From contig RCNN01000023.1 of assembly GCA_003667245.1 (NCBI GenBank), positions 122,629 to 186,628 of the forward strand: DNA of 64,000 bases, written 5' to 3'. Below the pieces are notes generated by a model. It saw only the letters and a list, made by a program, of their open reading frames with translations, was not told the origin of the DNA and did not search any database. The stretch's first letter is position 1; each line of letters opens with the position of its first letter. This stretch comes from Heterostelium multicystogenum. Lineage: Eukaryota; Evosea; Eumycetozoa; Acytosteliales; Acytosteliaceae. The position numbers were made by a program, and so were the translations under genes. Below, one piece after another: positions 52,834-64,000 of the stretch.

Positions 52834-54868
52834 TTATTCACTCCAATCGTGGCATGAGAATAAATAGAGCCTCATCTCGTCAATGGTGTCGGGTGGATTC
52901 TCCGTAGAGAGGTGTGGCCAAAATGATTCTATGAGCTGACATGTTTTGCCTTTGTATTGTTGATAGAGTATTTTTTTGAGTGGTGACAATATTAGTATCT
53001 CAGTATTTTGGAGGCTGTCCATGATCTTTGTAAGACTGTCGAGATCTCCACGTGGATCAACAACGCTGATGGACCTAGTGGAGTTGAGTGGAACTGTTAA
53101 TAGGTGCTCGGGTGGCATGTATGTCTTAAAATAGATGACGTTGACTGGAAGAAACTGGGTCTGTGAGTGTAATGCGGAGTGCGTCAGTGCGCTAATATCG
53201 TTGTTTACTACCAGGTGCTTCTGAAGGTAGATAAGCGAAGGAACTACACCTCCTTGGTGGAGGAATCCAAAGAATATAGTAATGTTCATGTTGAATAGAA
53301 TCCATGCCATTGCCAAAAACTTTGAAGAGAAAGTTGGGAGGTAGAAGTAACGGAATGAAAGAATGGCAAGTGGAAAGAAGAGAGGAAGCAAGAATCTAGC
53401 TTCTTGGTGTGGTGCCATTGAGAGGAGGAAAAGTCCGAAAACAATGACTGACAAAAGAAGTGCTCTGGTTTTTCAGGGGCAGAATATCTGACGGTGAATT
53501 TGTCTGATTTTGGTGGGCGTTGTTTGACTTGTGATCGTGTTGAGTGCTTCCTGCACCAAACAATGCTATTCCGACCTTTTTCACTTTCGAGGAACAAAAT
53601 ACTGAGTAATGGACCAACCATTATTGGGAAGTTTACAACTAAATGTGTAAGTCGATTGTGTATTCCATGAAGTGCGAGATTCTTTGGATCCAAGTTGTAG
53701 AGGAAGCTGTTCATTGGAGTAAATGTCAAACTTCCACTGAATGTGAACAGTGGCGACTCTCCAGTTGTGAAAGGGTAATAGATTGCTGTGAGAAGATCCG
53801 CTGGATTGTCGAAATGCTTGACATTAACTTTGAGATAACCAAAGTATATTGAATCCACGATGACAAAGATAACAGTTGCTGACATGAAGCCAGTGGCAAT
53901 CGTTGCAATCTTAATAAAAAATCTGAAACTGAGTGACATCTTACGATACAGCTGATAGAGGAAGTAGATCCCGATCGGTGCTGCAAAAAATAGAAAAGTG
54001 AATCTTGCAAACAAACCAAATGCGACCAACATTCCAATGAAAAGTCCTTCCATGAAACGGTTGGGACGTGGCGCGGACTCGATCGCTTAGGAATGTCATA
54101 GAGAACCACTAACGTTAGGAGGGTGGCGACCGTGAGTGACTCGGTTGTGTTGGAGAAAGTACGCGAATGGAAAATAATAATGAGCCAACAAGACGACAGT
54201 ACCGACAGTGCTTTGGAGATGGACAGATTGAACTTCTTGCAAATCAAAATAGTGTAGTAGTCAACAAAAACGACGAGCAAACCGCGAAAAACCTGGGGAA
54301 TACCAAAAGTGTGTATCCGTTGACAATAGAGCCTTGGAAACCGACCAATCTTAATAGGTTCTGTAAGCCTGACAGAATCATAAAAGGTATACCTGTATTC
54401 AAGATCCTGTAGATTATTATTATTATTTAAGTTAGTTTGACCTTAGACGTGTCGAAAATGAAATGAATCGCAGTATACATGTGCCGATTCAACTTACGGT
54501 ATGACGATAGATCGGCATGGATTCGAAGGATCGAACTCCCAAGGAATCAAAGTTTTAATATGGAATATAGAGGTAGAGGTGATTTCCGGCGACTGAAAGT
54601 ACTCATCGGGATGTATATAGCCGGTGGAAGATATTCCAACGAGGAATCTTATGATCAAACAAATGAAATATGATACCGGTAGCTCTGAAAATTTATAAAG
54701 CGCTAACTGTTGCTGTTGCAGCTGATCTATTTTATCTTGATCTTTTTGTTGTTGTTGCTGTTGTTGCTGTTGTTGTTTCGACTTGTTTCCGCCATTGTTA
54801 TACTTTGATCTATTACTTATAGTATTACTACCTCCAGAAGTAGTTGTATATTTATTGTTATCCATCAA
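52834..54868 (-). CDS. GPI mannosyltransferase 4 (PIG-Z/SMP3), GT22 family
   Basis: Starts at 54868 (MMDNNKYTTTSGGSN) with a poly-Gln stretch and then a membrane segment. GISSTGYIHPDEYFQSPEIT and IPWEFDPSNPCRSIVIP follow. HPDE(F/Y)FQSPE and PWEF.P..PCRS are specific to the SMP3/PIG-Z branch of the GT22 mannosyltransferases (PIG-B, ALG9 and ALG12 differ here). Multiple membrane helices fill the rest (EGLFIGMLVAFGLFARFTFLF, FFGFLHQGGVVPSLIYLQKH, APHQEARFLLPLFFPLA). The enzyme adds the fourth mannose to GPI anchors in the ER lumen, using dolichol-phosphate-mannose. Introns lie in the N-terminal third (about 54400-54490). The frame slips near 53450 and 54050-54080 and must be joined. It is divergently paired with csn5. 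Confidence 0.88.
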
Positions 54869-55423
54869 TATCTTGACTCAATAAGCTAATGGTTACTTTA
54901 CCATTACATAAGATGTTCATTTAAATGCTGTGTTTGTTGTTCAACACTCGAGCAGCACGATGTTCAAAACGACCCCAAAGACATCATGTGAACAACAAAA
55001 AAAAACAATTGAAATTTTATTTTTAATTTTCATTCAACAAACAACAACACACACAGTGCGTCTGTTAGTTAGTTAGTACTTTATTATTATAACTAACACA
55101 ATCATGTTATCTTCATTATATTATTACCACTTCTATATCTTATATATAGATATCTAAGACTAAACTATATATGTATCTATGTGTTAATAAGTTAGTTTAT
55201 AATTGAGACACTTTGTATGTTTGTGTGTCTTCTCATGTATTCAAATTCAATTTAATTAAGTTTTGTAAAAATTTGTTTTTTAAGAAAAATAACTTGAAAG
55301 GGGATACCCTTGGTGATGGATGATCTGCACAAAGCTTTTTTTATTAAATTATTTTATTTTTAATATATTAATCATAATTGTTTTTGAATTATCTATACCT
55401 CTGTTTATCTCTAAATAATAATA
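54869..55423. promoter_or_regulatory. divergent intergenic region (PIG-Z / CSN5)
   Basis: 555 bp with both genes transcribed outward, so it should carry two promoters. AT-rich, CAA units at 55030-55047 and A/T runs. No gene. Confidence 0.55.
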
Positions 55424-56807
55424 ATGTCACAGTCAGCTGCAGATGCTTTGAAGAGATTTGAAGTTGAAAATAACATACAATCAGCTGAGCATGACTCTAT
55501 CTTTAAATATGATCCTGCACAATACCAAGAGTTCCTAAAAGCAAAGCCATGGGCTAAAGAGTAAGTAAATGTGATTTCTTGGATGTAATGTCTGTGCTGT
55601 GCTGTGTAGTGCCGTGCTGTGTTGTTACTTGTCTTATAGTATTTTTAATATGGAATACTAACTTGTGGAGCTTGAATTTAGTCCACATTATTTCAAGAGT
55701 GTAAAGATTTCAGCTATTGCTTTGTTAAAGATGGTCATGCATGCTAGATCTGGTGGAAAGTTGGAGGTCATGGGTTTGCTAATGGGTAAGGTTGAGGCAC
55801 ACACCATGATCATTATGGACTCTTTCGCTTTGCCAGTGGAAGGTACAGAGACTAGAGTCAATGCCCAAGTAGAGGCATACGAATACATGGTTGAGTATCT
55901 CGACCTCATCAAGAAAAACCGGTCGTCTTGAGAATGCCCTCGGTTGGTACCACTCCATCCAGGTTATGGTTGTTGGTTATCAGGTATTGACGTAAGCACA
56001 CAGATGGTCAATCAACAATACAGTGAGCCATGGTTAGGTGTTGTTGTAAGTATCTTAAGTATAATCACAATCCCAATTTGTAATTCTTAGTATTCATTAT
56101 CTTTTGGAACAAATGTAGATTGATCCAACACGTACTATTTCCGCTGGTAAAGTGGAGATTGGTGCATTCAGAACTTACCCACAAGGATACAAACCACTCA
56201 ATGAAGGACCATCTGAGTACCAAACAATTCCAATCTCAAAGATCGAAGATTTTGGTGTTCACTGTAAACAGTATGTCAGAATTCAAATCGCAGAGAGAGG
56301 ATGATACTTATATTTTATATCTATAGATACTATCCACTTGAAATTTCTTATTTCAAATCATCTTTGGACTCACAGCTTTTGGATAAGTTATGGAACAAAT
56401 ACTGGGTCAATACATTATCTTCATCACCAATTTTTGCTGTAAGTTTAAACTATCATTTACATCAAATGATCATAAAACTAACAAGTGATAATTTTCATCT
56501 TCAGAATCGTGATTATATTACTGGTCAAATTGGAGATCTCAGTGAAAAATTAGAAGCCGCAGAATCACAAGTTGCCAACTCTAAAGCTCTACTCTTCTCC
56601 GATAAGAAGGATAGTCAACTTGGAAAAATTTCTAGAGACAGGTAACTAACTACATCAATCATTGTATCTAGTATCATTCTAACTCCAACTTTTTTCAACA
56701 TAATTAGTTCAAAGGTAACAGTTGAACAGGTCCAAGGTATTATGTCACAAGTAATGAAGAATATGGTATTCAACACCTCATGTAGACCAGCTCCACAATC
56801 TAATTAA
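55424..56807 (+). CDS. csn5: COP9 signalosome subunit 5 (JAMM deneddylase)
   Basis: Six exons: 55424-55560, 55682-56045, 56119-56270, 56327-56438, 56505-56641 and 56708-56807, all with consensus splice sites. Conserved MPN parts: [32 protein letters not shown] (catalytic Glu), the JAMM motif [14 protein letters not shown] with its Zn ligands, then [26 protein letters not shown] and [14 protein letters not shown]. The C-terminus has [22 protein letters not shown]5 is the metalloprotease of the COP9 signalosome that removes NEDD8 from cullins. Exon 2 carries two opposite frame slips: one extra A in the A5 run 55914-55918 and one missing C at 55955-55956 (CACTCC|ATCCA where CACTCCCATCCA is needed). 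Together they scramble the JAMM motif in a literal translation. They restore each other's frame, which supports sequence error rather than true loss. Confidence 0.95.
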
Positions 56808-59800
56808 TACCTACGTAGTCTGTACTAAAATAATGTTGTTTAAAATATAATTCAAATAATATCCCAAAACTAAACCAAACTGTTAACAATAGTAATAAAT
56901 AACAAGCAATTGGATTCCAAATATTCCATGCCAAACCATCCAAACATCAATCTATCATTCATTATGATAATTAATTTAAAATTATAACTTTCAACTAATA
57001 ATCTACTATTATCAATATTATTTTAAAAGTTGTCAAAGCAAGTCGCGAAAAGATATCATTCTAACTACAGCCGATTTAAGCATGATTCGCGAATTTACCT
57101 TGTTTGTTAAGAGAATCATCATAATTACGAGTTTTGTTGATGAACATCAATCACATCTGGAACCCAAGCGGCTAATGATCACCCAATAAATGATAAACGA
57201 AAAAATGATGAATACTTGAAATTGATCTTTCCAAGGATTTTAATCAGATTTTTGTAAAATGTCAAAAGAAAGACAGGTCAAACTTTAAGGTTACTTTCAA
57301 TCAAAATACCAATCCAATAATGTGTTGGCGGTGCCATTTTATTTTATCATGGTAATTTTAAAAATACCATCGTGGAAAACAAAAGCCAAATTCTAATTTG
57401 TTTGTTTACCGGATTGTATTATTATGCAAAGTTCTTTTTGATTACTATAAGAAAGTCAGACGAACTTGTCGCTCTACAAAAAATATAAAAATAAATTCGC
57501 CTATTAATAATAGAGATGGTTAGGATAACGATTTGACTTGACTTTGAGTCTAACTATGACTTCAATTGTGGCACACACTTCAAAAACTAAAGAAAAAGAA
57601 AATATCTGGCTGTGGAATGTGTTTATAATTATTAACAACATTCAATGGTGATCATTACCTAGTGAATAAGAGATTTCAAATAATAGTTCGATTTACTTTC
57701 CAAAGAAAATAGTTTTAGATATTTCCAAAACAAAGTTTGTTTCACTTTTAAACCATTATTTAGTCAAAAAAAGTTGTGTGATCAGATTGTTGTTGTTTGA
57801 TTTAGTTAAATTGTAGGTTGTGTTCACTTACCAGGTTGAATGGAGCTCATGTCGTTCGTCTATCTAAATTTAAAAATGTCATGACCACCTCTATAAATTC
57901 CAAGGTTAAAATATGCGGATGGGTTAAATTAACAACAACAATTCATGAATTCTCTATTAATCTTTTTGAATTTTAAATGAATGATCTGATTTTTCATCAT
58001 AGCAGAATAAAGTGTAAGAAGAAAGGTGTTGTTTTTTATTTTTGGGTTGTTTTTGCTGATCATCGGAATTGTAAAATCACACCGCAAAGTTGGTGCCTCC
58101 CGCACATGGATGTTTTTGATTTTTTGACATTTTTTGTCATGATTTTTTTCACCGGTACCACAGCCAACCTGCTCCCACCTTGCATCGATTGTTCTTTGGT
58201 TAGGAATGAACCACATCTTTCATTGTAAGCAGTGCACTTTTTCAGCAATGTTTTGATCGAGACTTTTTTATTTATTAGTTCTTACCTTGCAAAAGGCAAT
58301 TCGAATGTTTAGCGGGTACTAATCTTTTAACCTTTACACTAAATAACTTCGACAACTCTTCCTCAACTACAAAAAACAACAAGATTGTAAAATAAAGAGA
58401 GTAGATTAGGTGGGTCTCTGTTCGATTGAACAGACCCATGATGGAACATTACATTAATTAGGCATTTTGTTTAAACAAAACTAGCAACACAACTACATCT
58501 ATCACCACCCAAAAACGGACAAAATATACCAATTCCCACCACCACCACACAACCACATATCATATATTTGTTTATGCTGGTGGTCTGCAAAATAGGTTTG
58601 TTGACTCTGGGATCAAATTGTTTGATTGTTTAGGCTTTTTAGGACTTTAAATTTGGTATCCTCGATGTGTTGTGTTGTTGAACTACCAATTACAAACCAC
58701 ACACATTAATCATCATCACCATCATCATTGTAGGACACCCAACGAAATTATTGATCCCATCCCGAAGGCTACATCTCATTTAATCATTACCATAACACTG
58801 AAAAAAATCATTCAACAACAATAAAAACAAAAAAATCGAATAAAATTGATTTAATTTGAATTAAAATTTGGGTTGAATCGCATTCAACAAATCAGCCTCT
58901 TATAGTATTGAATGTACTTTTCGTTGACATATTCAAGAACATTTCATTTATTTCTTCTACAGACAAATTAATTAACTTTCTGTCAGTTCACAATCCAACT
59001 TAGCAAATCAAGTCACTCCACACCCTTTTCCTCATACCTATTCTATTGGTTTTTTTCAATCCAATCTGACTGTCACTCAAATATATTTCATCTCTAATCA
59101 ATGTTCAAAGTACCATCTAGGTATTGACAAACCAAACTTTATATTTTTTCATCCATCAATATTATACTGTTTACAGTGTAAGTAGTATTCTTGTCATTGA
59201 AATCACTTTTGGAAAGTAATAAATAACCAACTATAATATTATTGTAGTGGCGGTATCTTTTAGATTTGTTTCAAATTCAAGTAAGTATGTTGTTTTACAA
59301 ATTTGGCAAAATATGGTCCAATCGATTGGTATTGAAATCAAAAAATTTTTATCAAAATTTTGCCAATCCAATTGTATGTTTTTTGTTGTCCAAAACTTTG
59401 GCTTCTATTGTTCAGTTTATACAACATTCCAATTCAATTTTTTATGACAATTGTCAATTGGTTTAAAGTCAATTTATCATTACTTTTTACAATAACACAC
59501 ATTGATTAAAAACAAAAAAAAAAAAAAAAAAAATAACAATCAATCCTCATCTACTGTCTATATTCATGCAAATATATCTCCTACACATGGGCTCATGATA
59601 TTTCTCCATGGTTGCTTTCCAAAATTAAACATCCAAGTGCCAGCTGGTAGATTTTCAATTTATTAATAGTTTTATATCATGTGATATAGATGTGAATTGT
59701 ATGATATCAACACACATGGTTGTTCCTATGCAAATTTTAGATTCATTTAATGTGCATTTTTTGTAAGGTTTCTTCGTCGTTTTTGTTTTTTGTAAAACCA

Positions 59801-62800
59801 AAAATATCTAAGAACACTCTATTTAACACCATCTAAACCCATTTGGGCGTACCCATTAATAAATGGAATCTCAGCATCACCATCTCAATATTAGTTTTGA
59901 TTTTAACAAACAAACCATGGTGTGTTTTGACAAAGATGATGACTTGAATTGGAGTGATCTGACAAGTGTCATGTCTTCATAAAAATATCCCTATATATAT
60001 TAAGGAGTCGCCACTTTTCTATTGTTCATAACTAAAGCTAACAATAAAACCTGAGATTGATGGTTCGTTGATCCATACGATCAATACTTTCTCAAGTTTT
60101 AGTAGTACTCAATTTCAAATATTACAAACAATTAGATACTTTTTAAAATTAATAACAAAATTATATTTATAATATTTTTTCAAAATTGTAAAGAGAACAA
60201 CAAGGAGATTATTTCTCGATTTTTAATCATTAAAACCAATTAAACTATATGTTGTAAACAATTAATTATTAACTAAATTCATTCATATTAAAATAGGTAT
60301 TGAATTGCAGCATCATCAACCTCAAACTATTATTGGTAAGTATCACAAAACGGAATCAGAGCGCGAATGTTCTTTCATTGTTTCCACGATCATCACATCA
60401 CATCATCAATATATACATGTTCCTTTTTCGATGTTTTCTTGACCAACCAAATTCTGAGTTTTTATCCCAACCACCAAAATGGTTGAAAAGAGATTTTTCC
60501 TTTTGAGGAAAAAAACTATTGAATTGGAAATATGCCATTGGTCTTTCATTTTGTTTTTTTGGATTGAAATGTGTTGTTCAGCAAATGTTGAAATTCATCG
60601 AAATGCACCAACATATTGAGATGGACTCAACTTTGTTGTTGGTATTTTTAGACTAGTATTTTCATGCCCAAGTATTCAGATCTTACACCATGAAGAGACT
60701 GACCCGACATTACTAGTAATAGCCAAGACAATTATCATTCAGAAAACTGAAGATCAATCCAGCACAGCGGACATTAATATTAATTTAATTCAAACATTAT
60801 TGTTGTTTTTTAAATAATTAATGTTTGTTTTTTCTTTTCTTTAATATTAACAATTGAGTGTCCATATCCAATTTTATCCATCCTATCAAAACAAAATCAA
60901 CACCACCTGCAACAACAACAACAACAATAACAATAACAAAACAAAATACCAATTCTATTGAGTATAATTATTTTGAATATAACCAGTACCCTTTTTAATA
61001 TTTAGTACCTCTCTGGACAAACATTCTCAATACCACCACCTCCACCACAGGTCCGTATAGGTATACATATACTAACAACCTACGCATAGAGTATTAATCC
61101 GTTTTTTCGGAGCATTTGTGTGAATGTTCATTTTTAAACCAATCATAATTCATTAGTGATTAATCTTTCCAATATCCAATGACTACATTATATTCACATC
61201 ACCACCCTAAGATTAATTCAGTGTGGCAGCATCTTTCCAGTGTCTATTGACACTTGAAATTATACCTATTTTGTAACGATGTAGCTACACCAAATTAAAA
61301 AAATACGATTGTTATTTTTGGCAATATCAAAAATGATCAGACACTAGTTTAACTAGGTTCGATCAGATTTCAATCATTCATTATACACTTTGAAATTAGT
61401 AGTAGTCGTCATTTTATAATATCTTTTTGTTTACATTGAGTAAAAACCATGTATGCCATACATCAATCCACAAATAAAACACATACCATTCTAAACAATA
61501 CACATTCGTTCCCGAATGAAAGCAGAATATCAAATCATTTCCTGATTTGATCAACAATCACATCACAAGATCATCCACTACTATTGATGATACATACTCT
61601 AGAGGTTTAATTTTTGACCGTAGACATCTAATCTATTCTCCAATTACTACAATCCCAATATCAAGAATAGCAACATAAACACTATAATTAATTTTAATTA
61701 TCAACAACCAACAATAATTATAACAACGACAATTATACTGCTTTCACCACCAGAACAATAACTACCAATCAATTGTCTTCGTTGTTTGTCGTTACACAAC
61801 ACGTCTCCTCCTTCCAGCTTTCTCTCAGCATCTGAGATGCTGCTGTTGTTTTTTGGTTTTTATTATGATATTTTTTATTTTTTATTTTTATTTGCATTAT
61901 TTGATTTTGTTGTAAGTGAAATTCACTACAACCTCCACCAATCTAATCCACCTACCTACTTTGAACTGTGTTTGATCCAAACATTACCTATTGATCCACG
62001 ATGGACGAGGTAGGTTTTATTATTTCGTTTCTTTCATTAACAGAAGAGTTGGATATTTTAAAAAATAAAACAAATCATATCACAAAATAGCAACAACAAC
62101 AATCACTATTATTTTGTAAATATTTTATCCACCTTAGTACAGTAATATATGTACATATATATATCTTTCTTAATTCTGTATACTTCTCACACTTTGTAAT
62201 TTTAAATAAACTAATTCGGATTTTTTTCGAATATATAATTAAGTGTGAGTTTGTGAGTTTGTGAGTGAGTGAGTGAATATGTGTATGAATGATTCCCGCA
62301 ACACCACATCACAACAAATATAACAATACCACCCACCACCATTACCACCACCGCCATCACCATCAGTAATATTACTTTATCTACTCGATATAAATATTCC
62401 ATGTATTTTTATTGAAGTGGAGGACTCTTTTTGCTGATTAATTATTTAGTACTTTAAATAATGTCATCAATTAGATTATCAAATCAGCCCTCTTTGAAAA
62501 ACCACATCAATCAATCTGTTTATCTAAATATCTATACATCTAGCAATCAATCAAAACCAATCAATTAATCAATCAAATATAGATTATTTATCATCATCTC
62601 ATTAGTCACTGTAGTTCAGCAGAATGCAGTAGCATGCAGAACACTCCAAAAACAACAACGAACACAACAATAGCACGATAGCCAATCAAATAACACACGA
62701 ATTCTATTATTATAATGGAATGCTAAACGTATCGAACTTGTTTGACATGCTATATTAGTATCACTATATAAAGTAATACCAATATTGTTAGTTTATTAAT

Positions 62801-64000
62801 TTTTGTTAAAAGTCAATTCAATTCCATAAATTCATTAAACTCATCACCTACATCACCAACTATCTACCACCACTACCACCAACACAACTAAAAATAACAT
62901 CATCTTTCCCTTGTCTATCAAGTGGAAAACCATTTTCATTTTTGAAAACAACATATCCTCGATCCAAGAGAAGATAGATAGATATTCTTTATAATAATTC
63001 TTTGACAACAGTGTGGTCGTTTGATATGGTTGTTATTGCTAAATTCTTTTGAGAATGTTAATATTATAACCAACATCAAAGACAGTAGCACTAAACTTCT
63101 TAATGTTTGGGTTTGAATAAATACGTACTCCATCGTTCCACTACCACAATCTCAAAACAATATCATAAATTTCTATTTTCGCTTAGTTGTTGTTATTATT
63201 GTTGTTGCTGCTGTTGGCTTTTCATATTAATTTAACCACAAAAAATATATATTAACAATCAATCAATCAATCAATCAGTAAATCAATACCAATTAATCCA
63301 CCAGTAGTTGATTGTCTGATGGATTGATGGATGGATGCATTGACACATTGTTTTGAAGTGGATGTAGCAAGCTATTTTACTACATCCATTTATCCTTTTT
63401 ATACAAGTCATATCGTTTCCAACACTCGTAATTCTTTCGCTTCTCACAACATCACACTATTACGAATAGAGTACCAAGTTTCCAATTCAATTGATTGATT
63501 TAGAAACTTTGAGTGTTATTGTTAATATAGTTGGTTGTTGTTGTTTTCAGTATTGTTAATTTATTTATACAATTAAATTAACATTATATTTATTTAAATA
63601 TATATATTATTTGTTCCAAATTTAATCTTCTAAAAATTACTATTAAAATATTTTATTTTATTTATTATTTCATCATCATCAACAACATCATCATTAATTA
63701 AAATCATCTAAATTTATCGTTGTCAACATTCCAACCTATCATTCAGGACATCCATCAAGAAATAATAGTATTTATTAAATTAGAGATAATGTTAGTTGTT
63801 CCCAGGTAATCCACAGATATGTGATATCCTCTATCTGTAATTTTATTTTTATATTTTTTTCATTTTTTTTTTAATAATTAAACAAAATACCAAAAACATC
63901 TAAACCTCACGATTTTTCTCCACAACTTTGAACTGAGATGAAAAACCAAAAAGTACATCAATTTGAACATCTTTACCAAACATACAAATAATATATATAT
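56808..64000. other. long region without a convincing gene (7.2 kb)
   Basis: All frames are short, lack conserved motifs and have the base use of intergenic DNA. It holds many A/T runs (e.g. A run 59512-59532), CAA/TTG and CAC-rich tracts (58535-58555, 62327-62360), GTGA repeats (62245-62275) and AATC units (63259-63277). An 11-bp hairpin is at 58411-58438. In a gene-dense genome such a gap suggests long regulatory DNA, unrecognised noncoding transcripts or the upstream region of a gene beyond the right edge. Confidence 0.55.
58411..58438 (+). other. perfect-stem hairpin
   Basis: TGGGTCT (58411-58417) pairs with AGACCCA (58432-58438), and GTTC (58420-58423) with GAAC (58428-58431). The loop is GATT and there is a 2-nt bulge. 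It is GC-richer than its surroundings. Confidence 0.6.

Noticed and set aside
57929..58250. Opposed frames of 60-95 codons around 58.1 kb
   Set aside because: Short, overlapping on both strands and without motif or codon bias.
58722..58825. Frame reading TPNEIIDPIPKATSH... in the gene desert
   Set aside because: Only about 35 codons, no start codon and no recognisable splice partner.
61340..61390. GGTTCGATC box as part of a tRNA
   Set aside because: No cloverleaf can be built around it.

Overview
The window looks like nuclear DNA of a dictyostelid social amoeba. It is strongly AT-rich outside genes, with long A/T runs and triplet repeats such as TTG/CAA and TAA. Coding regions are clearly richer in GC. 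Introns are short (46-130 nt, one of 347 nt) with GT..AG ends. Gene density is high, and poly-Asn and poly-Gln tracts occur. Retroelements sit beside tRNA genes, as in Dictyostelium. Coding GC is higher than I would expect for D. discoideum, so a species such as Heterostelium (Polysphondylium) pallidum or Cavenderia is more likely. This assignment is an inference.

Layout. 1-7 kb: a small hypothetical gene, a RING protein, a Bud20/ZNF593 zinc-finger protein and NOC4 (minus strand). 7.1-14.4 kb: a tRNA-Tyr(GTA) with an intron, an apparently complete Ty3/gypsy chromodomain retrotransposon with identical 170-bp LTRs, remnants of L1-like (TRE-type) elements, a tRNA-Asn(GTT) and a 23-bp minisatellite. 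14.9-26 kb (all minus strand except one small ORF): an F-box-like orphan gene, MGS1/WRNIP1, ILVBL/HACL2-type lyase, 6-phosphogluconate dehydrogenase and an O-methyltransferase. 26.5-27.5 kb: tRNA-Ser(AGA) and a second retroelement graveyard. 27.9-38 kb: a secreted phospholipase C/phosphoesterase, FAM126/hyccin, a rhodanese-DUSP phosphatase, eIF3k and an LRR-receiver-domain protein. 41-56.8 kb: USP5/UbpA, an LPAAT-like acyltransferase, a GH38 alpha-mannosidase, KCTD9, PIG-Z and CSN5. 56.8-64 kb: no convincing gene.

Most genes are single-copy housekeeping genes without operon logic. Common themes are ribosome biogenesis and translation (Bud20/ZNF593, NOC4, eIF3k), ubiquitin/COP9 (RING, USP5, CSN5, the UBZ domain of WRNIP1), and ER/lipid/glycan work (PIG-Z, LPAAT, ILVBL, alpha-mannosidase, FAM126 with the PI4K complex).

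A striking general property is that many well-conserved genes are interrupted by 1-nt shifts, usually at homopolymer runs. This happens even in essential genes such as CSN5, 6PGDH and NOC4, while the retrotransposon, ILVBL, eIF3k and USP5 read through cleanly. The best explanation is assembly error, so gene models here must be joined across these points.

The most interesting biology is in the tRNA-associated retroelements: an in-frame Gag-UGA-Pol arrangement, a shared 3'-terminal motif of a poly(A) element family, and a conserved motif 17-20 nt downstream of all three tRNA genes. An LRR plus two-component receiver fusion protein is also notable.
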